Shown: positions 15,118-25,022 of the stretch, one piece after another | How the letters are laid out: every line of letters starts with the position of its first letter | How positions within the stretch are numbered: the first letter of the stretch is position 1 | Translations under genes and position numbers: made by a program | NCBI GenBank assembly: GCA_958403905.1 | Contig: CATXZD010000008.1 | Coordinates: forward strand, 1-64,000 | DNA length: 64,000 nt | Direction: 5' to 3' | Source: an uncultured Ruminococcus sp. | GTDB taxonomy: Bacteria > Bacillota > Clostridia > Oscillospirales > Acutalibacteraceae | The notes under the pieces: model-generated | Seen by the model: only the letters and a program-made list of their open reading frames with translations | What the model was told of the DNA's origin: nothing | Database searches by the model: none

Positions 15118-16200
15118 ATGGCAGGTAGAGGCAATAAACCATTAAAAAAGGTTGAAGGCATATTAGATGTTTCTGAAATTCATTGCTTATGTTGTGGTAA
15201 AAAGTATGATAGTGACACTTACTATGCTTCGGACAGTCTACAATATAAGGCGTATGGCAAGATACCATATTGTAAGGATTGTATAGATAAGATGTATCAA
15301 GGATATTTAGAAAAATTTAAAGAGTTACAATTTACTTCTCCTGATAGAAGAGCAACGCAAAGGCTCTGTATGGTTCTTGATATATACTATGATGATAAAA
15401 TTTTTGATAGTGTAGAGAAAGAATATAAGAGAGATATTGAGAAATTTCAGAACAACGATTTAAAATTTATTTTTTACTACATAAAACAATTAAAGATGTA
15501 TCAGTATCGTACAAAGAATTATAATTCTACTATTGAAAATGAATACAAATTAGCACAAACTCAAAAAGGTTTGTTGTCTATTTTTAATAAAGAAGATGAA
15601 CAACAAGAAGAGAAAGTTTCTGAAGCTGTTAAGATATTTGGTAGTGGATTAAAAAGTGACGATGATTATTTATTCTTAATGGAACAATATGAGGATTGGA
15701 CTTCTCGACACGAGTGTAAAACCAAATCTCAGGAAGAAATTTTTAAAGCTATTTGTTTTAATAGATTGAAAGCGCATAAAGCAAATATTCTTGGTGAAGA
15801 CACAAAGGATTTAGATAGGACTTTTAAAGATTTACTTGATACAGGTAAATTGCAACCAAAACAGAATAAAGAAAGTATTGTTGCTGATAAAATGCGTATG
15901 GGCGAAATGATTTCTATGTGGGAGAATGTTATTAAAAAACCAGTTCCTAAACCTACTGGACATTTAGCTGATATTGACCACATAGCAGAATTAGATGGGT
16001 TTATGCGTGGGCATACCATTGTTTCTGTCGGTGAGAGTCCTAATAGTTATTCAGAGGTTTATCAAAAAGTAATGAAACAATTTACTGTTAATAGACCTGA
16101 ATATACTGATGATTATGATTCTGATGAGGCTTTTGATAAAGTAGTAGGCAAAGCATTAGACAAGAGATTATCAGGAGATGGTGGTGCTGACGATGGTTGA
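15118..16200 (+). CDS. Zinc-finger protein, probable small terminase subunit (360 aa)
   Basis: AAAGGTGGTG precedes the ATG. Residues 24-55 contain CLCCGKKYD..CKDC, a four-cysteine zinc knuckle. The rest is helical and acidic, ending DGGADDG. Its stop overlaps the start of the TerL gene by eight bases, the normal place of the small terminase. The family is not recognisable by motif, so the assignment is by position and the DNA-binding-type finger. Confidence 0.55.
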   Translation: MAGRGNKPLKKVEGILDVSEIHCLCCGKKYDSDTYYASDSLQYKAYGKIPYCKDCIDKMYQGYLEKFKELQFTSPDRRATQRLCMVLDIYYDDKIFDSVEKEYKRDIEKFQNNDLKFIFYYIKQLKMYQYRTKNYNSTIENEYKLAQTQKGLLSIFNKEDEQQEEKVSEAVKIFGSGLKSDDDYLFLMEQYEDWTSRHECKTKSQEEIFKAICFNRLKAHKANILGEDTKDLDRTFKDLLDTGKLQPKQNKESIVADKMRMGEMISMWENVIKKPVPKPTGHLADIDHIAELDGFMRGHTIVSVGESPNSYSEVYQKVMKQFTVNRPEYTDDYDSDEAFDKVVGKALDKRLSGDGGADDG

Positions 16201-18028
16201 CACTACAATACAAAATACTGATGTAATGGTGTTACAAGATAATGGCGATGGTGTAGTAGGCATTAATGAAGAGTATTACAAAGTGCTTGAAATAGCTGCT
16301 GAATTTGCTGGTATCTTTCGTGCTAACCCTCATTATTTTGTTAAGTATTATTTGAACATTGAACTTAAAGATTTTCAAAAAGTAATACTTTGGGAAATGT
16401 TTAATAACAACTACGGAATGTATATCGCTAGTCGTGGTCAAGGAAAAACATTTGTAGATGCGATTTTTGCTGTTACATACGCAATTTTATATCCTCGTAC
16501 AAAAATTGTAGTTGCAGCCAGCACAAGAGAACAAGGTAATCAATTATTATTGAAGATTACTGAAGACCTTATGAAAAATTTTGGTTGGGGTTCTGATAAT
16601 CTTTGTAAAGAGATTGAAGGTAAGCCTGTTGTTACTCTTAATAAAGGAGAAATACATTTTACAAACGGCTCTTGGATTAAGGTAGTCACTCCTTCTGATA
16701 CTGCGAGAGGTGCAAGAGCAAACATTCTTATTGTTGATGAGTTTTGGATGTTGGATGTAAACACTATCAACGGTGTATTAAGAAGATTTTTGACTGCGCC
16801 AAGAAATCCTGCATATCTTGATTTACCTCAATATTCTCATTTAATTGAGAGAAATAAAGAAATGTATACTGGTTCGGCTTTTATGAAGTCACATTGGGCT
16901 TATATTAAAGCACGAACCTTTTTTAAGAATATGCTTAAAGATGATAAGCGATATTTTGTATTTGATCTACCATATCAAATTGCTATTTGTAATAATCTTT
17001 TGTTACGAGAGCAAATACAAGACGAAATGAGTGAAGATGATTTCGATGAGATTAAATTCTCTATGGAAATGGAAGGGTTGTGGTATGGCGATTCAGAGGG
17101 AGCGTTTTTTAGTTATGATGATATTTTAAAAACACGAAAAGTTGAAATGCCATATTATGTTTGTTCAGATTTATCACGAAATATTAATGTTCCTGAAATA
17201 CCTCCATTAATGCTTAATGAAAGAAGAATATTGTCTTTAGATGTTGCATTAATGGCTTCACTTCGTCATAAAAATGATGCCAGTTCTATTATATTAAATC
17301 GTGCAATTCCTACTAACAATAACTCATATATAGGTAATTTTGTATATTTGAAAAATATTGAAGGTATTATTGGTAGTAATTTAGCTTTAAAAATACGGAT
17401 ATTATTTGATTATTTTAAAGCTACAGATTTGGTTGTAGATGGTAAAGGACTTGGTTTACCTGTTGTTCAAGAATTGTTTAAGGATTTAGTTGATGCTCGT
17501 ACAGGAAAGCTGTATCCTGCTTTAGCTTGTTGTGATTGTGATAAACTACCTTTAAATAAGGATTTAAATACACAATTTGCTATGCGTAATGCCGAAAAAG
17601 TTATTTGGGCTATAAGCGCAAGTGAAAGTTTTAATACTGAGATGAACACCTTATTAAGAAACGGTATTCAAAATAATAAAATAAATCTGTTAGTACCTTA
17701 TGAAGAAAGTAGAGAAATACTATGTGATAATATTTCAAATTTTAATTCTTTATCGGTTAATGATCGAGAATTATTGCGTATGCCATATCTTGAAACAGAT
17801 TTATTGACACGAGAATTAGTTGGCTTACAGCATACAGTAAAGGGTACACAGATTAAAATAAAGGAACGCACAGGCGCAAGAAAAGATAGGGGCAGTTCCG
17901 CAGGCTATAATTATTGGGTGCAAGTTCAAATTGAAAACGAATTAAAAAAGAAAACACCTAACAAATACACAATGAAAGACTATGCACAAGGTTTGCGTAG
18001 ATTAAATCATAGACCAACAATGTATTAA
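16193..18028 (+). CDS. terL: Terminase large subunit (611 aa)
   Basis: The ATPase domain has Walker A SRGQGKT (S80-T86) and Walker B ILIVDE (I178-E183), with 'AASTREQGNQL' between. The nuclease half shows 'RRILSLDVALM' and 'DLVVDGKGLGLPVVQEL', typical acidic residues of the RNase-H-like domain. It cuts and pumps phage DNA into heads through the portal. I prefer ATG 16,193 to the in-frame ATG at 16,178, which directly abuts the AGGAG site. Length is normal for the family. Confidence 0.93.
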   Translation: MVDTTIQNTDVMVLQDNGDGVVGINEEYYKVLEIAAEFAGIFRANPHYFVKYYLNIELKDFQKVILWEMFNNNYGMYIASRGQGKTFVDAIFAVTYAILYPRTKIVVAASTREQGNQLLLKITEDLMKNFGWGSDNLCKEIEGKPVVTLNKGEIHFTNGSWIKVVTPSDTARGARANILIVDEFWMLDVNTINGVLRRFLTAPRNPAYLDLPQYSHLIERNKEMYTGSAFMKSHWAYIKARTFFKNMLKDDKRYFVFDLPYQIAICNNLLLREQIQDEMSEDDFDEIKFSMEMEGLWYGDSEGAFFSYDDILKTRKVEMPYYVCSDLSRNINVPEIPPLMLNERRILSLDVALMASLRHKNDASSIILNRAIPTNNNSYIGNFVYLKNIEGIIGSNLALKIRILFDYFKATDLVVDGKGLGLPVVQELFKDLVDARTGKLYPALACCDCDKLPLNKDLNTQFAMRNAEKVIWAISASESFNTEMNTLLRNGIQNNKINLLVPYEESREILCDNISNFNSLSVNDRELLRMPYLETDLLTRELVGLQHTVKGTQIKIKERTGARKDRGSSAGYNYWVQVQIENELKKKTPNKYTMKDYAQGLRRLNHRPTMY

Positions 18029-18042
18029 GGAGGTGAAGTGTA

Positions 18043-19596
18043 TTGAGTGATAAAAAAGAGATACTTGTTCCTATTTATACAAAAGCACAAAAAGAAACTG
18101 ATGAGCAAGTATTTACTAATGCTTTGGATAAAGATAAAATTGATTGGTCTTCTTTTTCAAGACTAATGATTAACGATTTATGTACAAATACTGAAATTCT
18201 TAATGATAATTCTATCGGTGGAATTAAAATGAGAGAAATAAAAATAGCTCTTGACCACCCCAAAATTTATTGGAGAACTTTGCTTGACTTATCAAACTAT
18301 CTAATGCACAGTTCACCTCATTATTACAGACTAAATACTGTTTATAGTAATATGGCAAGATTCTGTTGGTGGATTGATTTGTATGGTGTTGAAAGCGATG
18401 TCAACATAACAGCATTAAAGAAAGTGTATAATAATCTTTCAAAAAGATTTGAAGATATGCACATTACACACGAGTTTAGCAAGGTAATGAAAATTGTGCC
18501 ATATAAAGACTGTTATTGTGGATTGATAGTAGAAGATTGGTCTGGTTCTAATTCAACATTTTATTTGAAAGAAGTGCCACATAAAGTCTATCGAATACAT
18601 CAGGTTCAAGATGGGTTGTATAATTTTGAAATTAATCTTAATGCAATTAAACCACAATACATAGGTGCTTATCCCGATTATGTTCAGCAAGCATTTGTTG
18701 ATTATCATGACGGTAAAGACAAAAATAACGGCAAGCCTATTATATCACAATGGTACACTCCCCCAACTGAAAAACAAATTTGTATTAAATTAAATAGTCA
18801 ATGGGAGTATCCGTTCCCTCTTCTTATCGGGTTAATTAAAGATTTATTGGATTTAGATATTTATAAGAAATTAAAGCTTCAATCTGCTCGTACCGACAAC
18901 TACAAGGCAATTATGATTAAAATTCCTATTGATGAGAAAGCAGTAGATAAGCCGTTACTTACTCCTGAAACACTCGCAGAATTTGCGGAAATCAACAGAG
19001 AAAATATGAGCGATGATATTGGTCTTATTCATACTTTAGGTTCTACAGGTGAAGCAATTAGTTTTAAGGATTCCAGTAATACACGAAATAATGTATCTGA
19101 TGCAGTAGATGAAATATATAATTCATCTGGTGAAACAAAAGAATTGTTTAATGGTTCTGCAAGTGGTACAGCAGTTATGATTTCTATTGAAAACACTTCA
19201 GGATTTATATATGGCATTTATAGACAGATCGAGCGTTGGATGAATAGGTATATTAAACTAAACAAATATAATAAACCTAAATTCAAATTTAAGTTTGTAC
19301 TTTTAGATGTTACTATATACAATAACGACAATATAACAAAAAAATTCAAAGAAGCATCTACTCTTGGTGTTGGTATTGAGAGATGGCTTGCTTCACTTGG
19401 CTTGACTCCTTCAGTAGTGCAGGGGTCTTTTATTATGTCAAAACAAATATTTAATTTTGCTGAAAATTTCACGCCATTATCTTCTACATATACGCAAAGT
19501 AGTGATGAGGCTGGTAGACCTACTAATGCTTCAAAAGGCGAACTACTTGATGAAGAAGGCGAAAAAACAGCCAATGGCGAAAAAAATGATAGATAG
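18043..19596 (+). CDS. Portal protein (517 aa)
   Basis: TTG start with a perfect AAGGAGGTGA upstream. Position directly after TerL, length, and the helical core (LTPETLAEFAEINRENM ... GETKELFNGSASGTAVMISIENTSGFIYGIYRQIERWMNRYI) fit an SPP1/HK97-like portal, the ring through which DNA enters the head. The C-terminal 60 residues are polar and probably disordered (DEEGEKTANGEKNDR). Confidence 0.85.
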   Translation: MSDKKEILVPIYTKAQKETDEQVFTNALDKDKIDWSSFSRLMINDLCTNTEILNDNSIGGIKMREIKIALDHPKIYWRTLLDLSNYLMHSSPHYYRLNTVYSNMARFCWWIDLYGVESDVNITALKKVYNNLSKRFEDMHITHEFSKVMKIVPYKDCYCGLIVEDWSGSNSTFYLKEVPHKVYRIHQVQDGLYNFEINLNAIKPQYIGAYPDYVQQAFVDYHDGKDKNNGKPIISQWYTPPTEKQICIKLNSQWEYPFPLLIGLIKDLLDLDIYKKLKLQSARTDNYKAIMIKIPIDEKAVDKPLLTPETLAEFAEINRENMSDDIGLIHTLGSTGEAISFKDSSNTRNNVSDAVDEIYNSSGETKELFNGSASGTAVMISIENTSGFIYGIYRQIERWMNRYIKLNKYNKPKFKFKFVLLDVTIYNNDNITKKFKEASTLGVGIERWLASLGLTPSVVQGSFIMSKQIFNFAENFTPLSSTYTQSSDEAGRPTNASKGELLDEEGEKTANGEKNDR

Positions 19597-19607
19597 GAGG
19601 GATTGTT

Positions 19608-21149
19608 ATGGCTGATGAAAAGAAACAAATAAGTAAATCAAGATTATCAATCCCTGTTGTGTTTGAAAAAGTTGCAGATTATACAAGCGAAGACAAGAGA
19701 TTTACTAAAGTAAAAATCTACCTAATGCATACGGGGCTTAATGCAAATGGCTCTATTTTTAATAAAGATGTTGTTGACAAAGCACTTTCTACTCTCGGCT
19801 ATATTCCCATTCTTGGTTTTATAGAGAAGAATAGCAAAGGCGAAGATGATTTTAGTAATCATAGATATATTCTTGTTAAAGATCAAAACGGATTACATAG
19901 AAAATATGTTGGTTCTGCTTATGGAGTTGTAATGTCTAATGAGGATAATAATGCTCATTATGAAAACAGAATATGTGATGATGGTGTAGAACGCACTTTT
20001 GTTGTTGTAGAAGGACTTATGTGGAACTTTCTTAAAGGTGCTGAGATTATGAACAGAGACATAATCAAAGACCATTCTATGGAATTGTTTGATGATGGTG
20101 AAGACTCTTACGAGGGCTATGAAGATCAAGACGGTAATTTTGTATTTACAAATTTTTCATTTAGAGGAGCTTGCATTCTTGGCAACGATACAAAATACCA
20201 AGCGGCTATGACTGGTTCAACTATTGAAGTTCAGTTTACTATTAGTGATTTTGTAAAAGAAATTCAGAGTGAACTTAACGATACATATACAGCGTTTATT
20301 CAATTTATGAAAAAAGAAAGCGAAAAAAATGACAATGAGAGTAAACCACAAAACAATACAGAAGGAGGTAATGACGATATGGCTACTGATTTTTCTCAGA
20401 CAGTAATGGAACAGTTTTCAGATATTGCAACGATTGTATCAGATTATGCAGTAATCAAAGATAGATGGGGCGATGCTGTTCCGAGATATTATCTTGCAGA
20501 TATTCAGGAAAATGAAGTTATTGTCGTAGATAGACAAAATAACTATCAGTATTATGGTTGTGAATTTAGTATTGACGGTGATAAACCTATTATTAATTTT
20601 GAAACCGCTAAACGCAAGAAAATTACATATGCAGATTATGTTGAAGGAGAAGCACCTGTTGAGGGTGCTTTTAATTTTGGCACTCATATTTCAGATATTG
20701 AGAATACCGCATTTGCAAAGGTGTCCGAAGCTGAAAAGAGTGTTGAGTCTGCTAATGAAGCGAAGACTACTGCGGAACAAGATTATTCTAATCTTAAAGC
20801 TGAATATGACGAGATGAAGCCTAAATACGAAGCATATGAGAAAGCTGAATCTGAGCGTATTGCTGCTGAAACAAAGAAAGCAAAAGAAGATGTAATTGCA
20901 CAGTACGAGGTTGCTTTGAAGGATAATGATGAATTTATTGCTTTAAAGGATAAACTGGACGAGTATTCTACTGCCGATGATGTAGAAGCGAAGTGTGCGA
21001 TTATGTTTGCAAGAAAAAATATAGCCACTAATTTCTCTGCCAATGGTAAAAAGAGTGCTTCGGTACTTGGTGCTACGGCAGATGAGGACGAAGTTCCTGA
21101 AGGCTATGTAAAAACAAAGTACGGTATGGTTCGTACTTCTAAAAGATAA
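19608..21149 (+). CDS. Head maturation protease fused to scaffold (513 aa)
   Basis: The N-terminal 220 residues look like a prohead serine protease: H156 in 'IIKDHSMEL' and S184 in 'TNFSFRGACILG' are the likely catalytic His and Ser. Residues 365-450 are a long charged coiled coil (AEKSVESANEAKTTAEQDYS...), as in scaffolding domains. The two activities thus seem to be joined in one chain, which is known for other siphophages. It would guide capsid assembly and then clear the scaffold. An AGGAGG site precedes the ATG. Confidence 0.8.
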   Translation: MADEKKQISKSRLSIPVVFEKVADYTSEDKRFTKVKIYLMHTGLNANGSIFNKDVVDKALSTLGYIPILGFIEKNSKGEDDFSNHRYILVKDQNGLHRKYVGSAYGVVMSNEDNNAHYENRICDDGVERTFVVVEGLMWNFLKGAEIMNRDIIKDHSMELFDDGEDSYEGYEDQDGNFVFTNFSFRGACILGNDTKYQAAMTGSTIEVQFTISDFVKEIQSELNDTYTAFIQFMKKESEKNDNESKPQNNTEGGNDDMATDFSQTVMEQFSDIATIVSDYAVIKDRWGDAVPRYYLADIQENEVIVVDRQNNYQYYGCEFSIDGDKPIINFETAKRKKITYADYVEGEAPVEGAFNFGTHISDIENTAFAKVSEAEKSVESANEAKTTAEQDYSNLKAEYDEMKPKYEAYEKAESERIAAETKKAKEDVIAQYEVALKDNDEFIALKDKLDEYSTADDVEAKCAIMFARKNIATNFSANGKKSASVLGATADEDEVPEGYVKTKYGMVRTSKR

Positions 21150-21192
21150 TTAAAACATCAAAGAGAAATTAAAAATTAAGGAGGTAATTTGT

Positions 21193-21741
21193 ATGTCATA
21201 TACAATTTTTGAGAGTTCGAACATGGGCAGTAGTAGATATGACGGAAAGATTTTTGATGCTGTTTGTGCAACAGATACCGAAAATGGTACATTCGGCTAC
21301 ATCTCTGGTATTGATACTACTAATGGTGAGCCTGTTTATACTTTTGTTAAAGGTTATGAGGCTGGTAAGTCTGTGTTCGTTGTAGACCAGCCTGCATGGG
21401 ATGAGGATACTCATCATCGCACTAACCAGCGTAGAGATAAGTTTATCAATAAGGCTGGTTCTGTATTCCGTATTCGTGAGGTAAAGAGAAACGATAAGTT
21501 TGGTATTACTATTGAGGGTATTACTTCTGCTTCTCAGTCTGCTATGGATACTGGTGCTTATGTAACTATTGATACTGCTACTGGTAAGTTGGTTGCAAAG
21601 AGTACTGCTACTGAAGGTGCTACTTTTGAGGGTGTTGTAGAGGGTAAGCGTACTTCTGGTGCTACTCTTGTTACTGCTGCTCATACTTACGGTGATTCGA
21701 CTGTCATCTACAAGATAAGAGTCGTTACCTATAACGAATAA
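21193..21741 (+). CDS. Probable capsid decoration/stabilising protein (182 aa)
   Basis: Between protease-scaffold and major capsid genes, the usual place of head decoration proteins. Beta-rich and glycine/threonine-rich, without membrane segments. Codon use shifts to a restricted high-expression set (GGT, ACT, CGT), as in the capsid gene next to it, suggesting a protein made in many copies. Assignment by position and composition. Confidence 0.6.
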   Translation: MSYTIFESSNMGSSRYDGKIFDAVCATDTENGTFGYISGIDTTNGEPVYTFVKGYEAGKSVFVVDQPAWDEDTHHRTNQRRDKFINKAGSVFRIREVKRNDKFGITIEGITSASQSAMDTGAYVTIDTATGKLVAKSTATEGATFEGVVEGKRTSGATLVTAAHTYGDSTVIYKIRVVTYNE

Positions 21742-21762
21742 TAAGGATAGGAGGTAATTTTT

Positions 21763-22800
21763 ATGGCTAAAACTAATTTTTCTCAGACTCAGAATGAGAT
21801 TTTGGAATTATTTTTTGATTTAGGTCGTGGTGATTTTTCTCGTCATATTGACGAAACTAAGGTAAGTCAGAAAGACCTTGAAAATCATCTTAGAGATATG
21901 ATTACGAATGATATGCTTGGTGGTAAGACTCTGTATCAGGCTGTTCGTAGACATAAGATTGAACTATATGAAGTTGTTGAAGAGATTGTTAATATTACTC
22001 TTAGAGAGGAAGTTCTTAACTCTCCATTTATTGATGCATTTGTAGAGACTAAGGATCGTGGACTTGGCGACACTACTGAGTTTTATGCAGAGGGTGGTCT
22101 GCTTTCTGTAGCTACTAATGCTGGAAACCATTGGGATACTGACAGACAGCTTCTTGACATTGGTGAGGTAATCACTCTGCCTAAGGAATGGATTTATATC
22201 CATGTTTATGAAGATTTAGAGCGTTTCTTGCTTGGTATCTGTACTCCTGAAAAGATTATGGATAAGATTCGTAAGTCTATCAATAAGTTCCTTCAGGATA
22301 GAATTTATGCTCAGTTTAATAATGTTTCTAACTCTATCCCTTTAGAATTTACTGCAACTGGTAATACTGAAGCTGCTCTTGGCGATCATGTTGATTTAAT
22401 TCAGGCTGCTGGTGGTTTTACTTCTATGACTATCGCTGGTACTAAGGGTGCACTCCGTAAGTTGGCTGCTGTTGTACCTGATAAGATGTTTGCTGCTTCT
22501 CAAAAAGAAGCTAAGGCTCAGACAGGCTCTATCGGTGAGTGGGAAGGTAATACTCTTATGGTTATTCCCCAGACTTTGAAATCTGGCACTTTCCAGCTTG
22601 CTCTTAGTGATAGTGATGTATTTATTCTTGGAGGAGACAGTAAGCCTATTAAGTTAGAGATTTATGGTGATACTCGTACAAAGTCTAATACTGATGGTCA
22701 GGATAATAACGATATGTCTATTGATGCTCAGGTTCAGACTAAGATTGGTCTCGGATTAGTACTACCTATAAATGGATTTGGTAAATTTACTTTCCAGTAA
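21763..22800 (+). CDS. Major capsid protein, HK97 fold likely (345 aa)
   Basis: Location after protease and decoration genes, length, and strongly biased codons indicate the major head protein. 'PKEWIYIHVYEDLERFLLGICTPEKIMDKI' and 'QVQTKIGLGLVLPINGFGKFTFQ' near the C-terminus are typical of E-loop/A-domain capsid proteins of Clostridial siphophages. AGGAGGTAA lies upstream of the ATG. Confidence 0.8.
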   Translation: MAKTNFSQTQNEILELFFDLGRGDFSRHIDETKVSQKDLENHLRDMITNDMLGGKTLYQAVRRHKIELYEVVEEIVNITLREEVLNSPFIDAFVETKDRGLGDTTEFYAEGGLLSVATNAGNHWDTDRQLLDIGEVITLPKEWIYIHVYEDLERFLLGICTPEKIMDKIRKSINKFLQDRIYAQFNNVSNSIPLEFTATGNTEAALGDHVDLIQAAGGFTSMTIAGTKGALRKLAAVVPDKMFAASQKEAKAQTGSIGEWEGNTLMVIPQTLKSGTFQLALSDSDVFILGGDSKPIKLEIYGDTRTKSNTDGQDNNDMSIDAQVQTKIGLGLVLPINGFGKFTFQ

Positions 22801-22803
22801 TAG

Positions 22804-22819
22804 TTAGTAAGTCTATATA
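22804..22819 (+). promoter_or_regulatory. Repeated promoter/operator element, copy h
   Basis: TTAGTAAGTCTATATA lies three bases after the capsid stop codon, followed by T-TAATAA (-10-like) and the AGAGGTG site of the next gene. It is identical in its 16 bases to copy g. A promoter here would uncouple the neck and tail genes from capsid output. Confidence 0.55.
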
Positions 22820-22841
22820 TTAATAAAGAGGTGTAAACAAT

Positions 22842-23414
22842 ATGGCAAGACCTAAGAAAACTATTACACAGGAAGAGGTAACTGTTGAACAGACTATTAC
22901 CTCTCCTGCTGAAGAAACAGAATTAGAGAAAGAAAAAACTACAGAAGAAAAAGAAACTGCTAATAAACCTGAGCTTACAGATAATAAAGAAATTGAAGTT
23001 GTTTCTCTTGTTGCTAATGTAAGTTATTGGGATAAGACAACTGACGAAACTTATAAATGGGTTGAAGTTGGTGAGGTTGTTTCTATGCCGTTTTCTGTTA
23101 TTAAGAATATGTGGCGTAATCATAAGAATTATTTAAGGAATTTCTGTCTTAAACCTCTTGATGAGAGAGTAATTGAGAAACTTGGATTGGATAAGACTTA
23201 TGAAAGATATGAGTTCCTTACTGATAGTACTCAATATACTAAAGCCAATTTGAATAAAATTCTTAATACAATTGATAGTAGTAACAATGCTTTTAAATCT
23301 GCTATTTGTAACAACATTAAGAGTATGATTACTGATGGTGAAATTACTGATGTGTCTGTTATTATGACTCTTGGCAAAAAGTTTGATGTAGATTTCATTT
23401 CTCTGCTTGACTAA
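22842..23414 (+). CDS. Hypothetical head-tail region protein (190 aa)
   Basis: The first 60 residues are rich in Glu, Thr and Lys and probably disordered (EETELEKEKTTEEKETANK); the remainder is folded and includes 'WRNHKNYLRNFCLKPLDERVIEKLGLDKTYERYEFL'. It follows the capsid gene in the head-tail joining cluster. I do not recognise the family. Confidence 0.6.
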   Translation: MARPKKTITQEEVTVEQTITSPAEETELEKEKTTEEKETANKPELTDNKEIEVVSLVANVSYWDKTTDETYKWVEVGEVVSMPFSVIKNMWRNHKNYLRNFCLKPLDERVIEKLGLDKTYERYEFLTDSTQYTKANLNKILNTIDSSNNAFKSAICNNIKSMITDGEITDVSVIMTLGKKFDVDFISLLD

Positions 23415-23439
23415 TAGATTATAAAGGGGGTAAAAGAAA

Positions 23440-23898
23440 ATGACTTCGTATGAGAAAATATACGAGGCTTGTTTGCCGAAGTTTAAAAATTTCGACATTC
23501 CTCTTATGGACGAAAATGAAGTTAAGGATTTCTTACACGATTTTCTTGCTCCTGCAATTGCTAAATTTCATGTTTGCAGAACTAATTTAGCAGATAGAGA
23601 TGAAGAGATTAGGTGTTTTAATCAAGACTTGACTGATATGGAGATAGAGATTTTGAGTAACTATATGGTTATCGGGTACACCGATGCTGAGTATATTCAA
23701 ACTCCTACTCTGTTAAAACTTCATCTTACGTCTACTGATTTTCATGCCTTAAAAGCCGAAACGATGCTTAATAGGCTTATGGATATGCACGACTACTATA
23801 TTAAAGAAAACGATACTTGGCTTTCACGATATGCTTGGAAAGATGCATTTAAGCGTGGTATAAGGCTGGGTACGACTGGATATAAAAAGAACTCTTAA
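23440..23898 (+). CDS. Probable head-tail adaptor (152 aa)
   Basis: AAAGGGGGT precedes the ATG. The protein is helical and small, with 'FLHDFLAPAIAKFHVCR' and 'SNYMVIGYTDAEYIQTPTLLKLHLT', and it comes second after the capsid gene, the place of gp6/gp15-like adaptors that dock on the portal. Position-based. Confidence 0.55.
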   Translation: MTSYEKIYEACLPKFKNFDIPLMDENEVKDFLHDFLAPAIAKFHVCRTNLADRDEEIRCFNQDLTDMEIEILSNYMVIGYTDAEYIQTPTLLKLHLTSTDFHALKAETMLNRLMDMHDYYIKENDTWLSRYAWKDAFKRGIRLGTTGYKKNS

Positions 23899-23931
23899 AA
23901 TAGGAGTTTTAAATTAAATGGAGGTGTTGTT

Positions 23932-25011
23932 GTGAAATGTTTAGACAGATTTAGAGCTAAAATGGCTCGTACTGGTTCTTCAATAAGAGAGGATAAAATC
24001 AAAAGCAGTAAAATGATTTTAGATGAAACATTTTATGACGATGCCTCTTTTCAATCGGATAATCCTGTTTATTTTTGGCATTTAGGATTAATAAATCATT
24101 ATGACTATTTAGGCGAAGAACCTATTAAAATTCGTTTATATAAACGCACTTTTTCTAATGCAAATGGTTGGACGGTTAAATTTCAAACGCTTTCTGATAC
24201 TCCTGTTAAGATGGGTGATATTATTTATTACTCTAAATCTCAGGAGTATTTAATTTGTACAGAGTCGTTCAATATTGATGATATACATTATCAGGGAAAA
24301 CTTACATTATGTAATTGGATTTTGAAATGGCAGGACAAGACTGGTAAGATTTTGCAATATCCTTGTTTTGTTACAAACGCTACACAGTATAACAGTGGTG
24401 AGCAAAGCACAAAGCAATATACAGTTGGTTCTTCTCAACATATGATTAAACTTCCCTGTGATAAGAATACAGTAACTATTCGTACACCACAAAGGTTTAT
24501 GTTAGATAAGAATGTTGACGATCCTATCATCTATTCTGTAACTCAAAATGATACTACTACCTACAATTACGGTAGCAAAGGTATTGTTGTAGTTACAGTT
24601 TTAGAAGAACCTATCAACAGAGATAAAGACCGAATTGATTTGGGTATATGTGATTATATAGATAACGCAGAAATAATAGATAATCCAAATGATAACACAA
24701 CTGATGAAACTGAAAATACAAATGTTAAATCGGTTATTGAATATACTTCCAAAGTTATTAAGTCGGGCGGCAATGCAAGGATATTTACTGCTAAATTCTA
24801 CGATGAAAATAACAATGAGATTGATATTATACCCAAGTGGAGTATTGTTTGTAATTTTGCAGACAAATTGGTTACTACTGAAACAGGCAGTAATATTAAA
24901 ATTTCTATTGATGATGATAGTTGTATTGACGAAGATTTTAGGTTAGTGCTTTCAGATAATGAAGATAACTATGAGTCTTCGTTGATTATTACTATTAAGT
25001 CATTACTGTAA
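23932..25011 (+). CDS. Head-closure-like protein with C-terminal Ig-like domain (359 aa)
   Basis: GTG start with GGAGGTG eight bases upstream. The first 220 residues are unassigned, with 'MGDIIYYSKSQEYLICTESF' like a head-closure beta-barrel. Residues about 265-359 ('VIEYTSKVIKSGGNARIFTAKFYDENNNEI...PKWSI') form an Ig-like sandwich of the BIG type, known as an optional addition to phage head and tail proteins that may aid weak binding to cell surfaces. Confidence 0.6.
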   Translation: MKCLDRFRAKMARTGSSIREDKIKSSKMILDETFYDDASFQSDNPVYFWHLGLINHYDYLGEEPIKIRLYKRTFSNANGWTVKFQTLSDTPVKMGDIIYYSKSQEYLICTESFNIDDIHYQGKLTLCNWILKWQDKTGKILQYPCFVTNATQYNSGEQSTKQYTVGSSQHMIKLPCDKNTVTIRTPQRFMLDKNVDDPIIYSVTQNDTTTYNYGSKGIVVVTVLEEPINRDKDRIDLGICDYIDNAEIIDNPNDNTTDETENTNVKSVIEYTSKVIKSGGNARIFTAKFYDENNNEIDIIPKWSIVCNFADKLVTTETGSNIKISIDDDSCIDEDFRLVLSDNEDNYESSLIITIKSLL

Positions 25012-25022
25012 GGGGTGATTTA

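Noticed and set aside
19218..19628. Leftward 136-codon frame opposite the portal gene end
   Set aside because: Shadow of the portal gene: low-complexity Ser/Leu composition and no start signal.
21196..21684. Long leftward open frame of 162 codons opposite the decoration gene
   Set aside because: Ser/Thr-rich translation is the mirror of the biased GGT/ACT codons of the real gene; it has no ribosome binding site.
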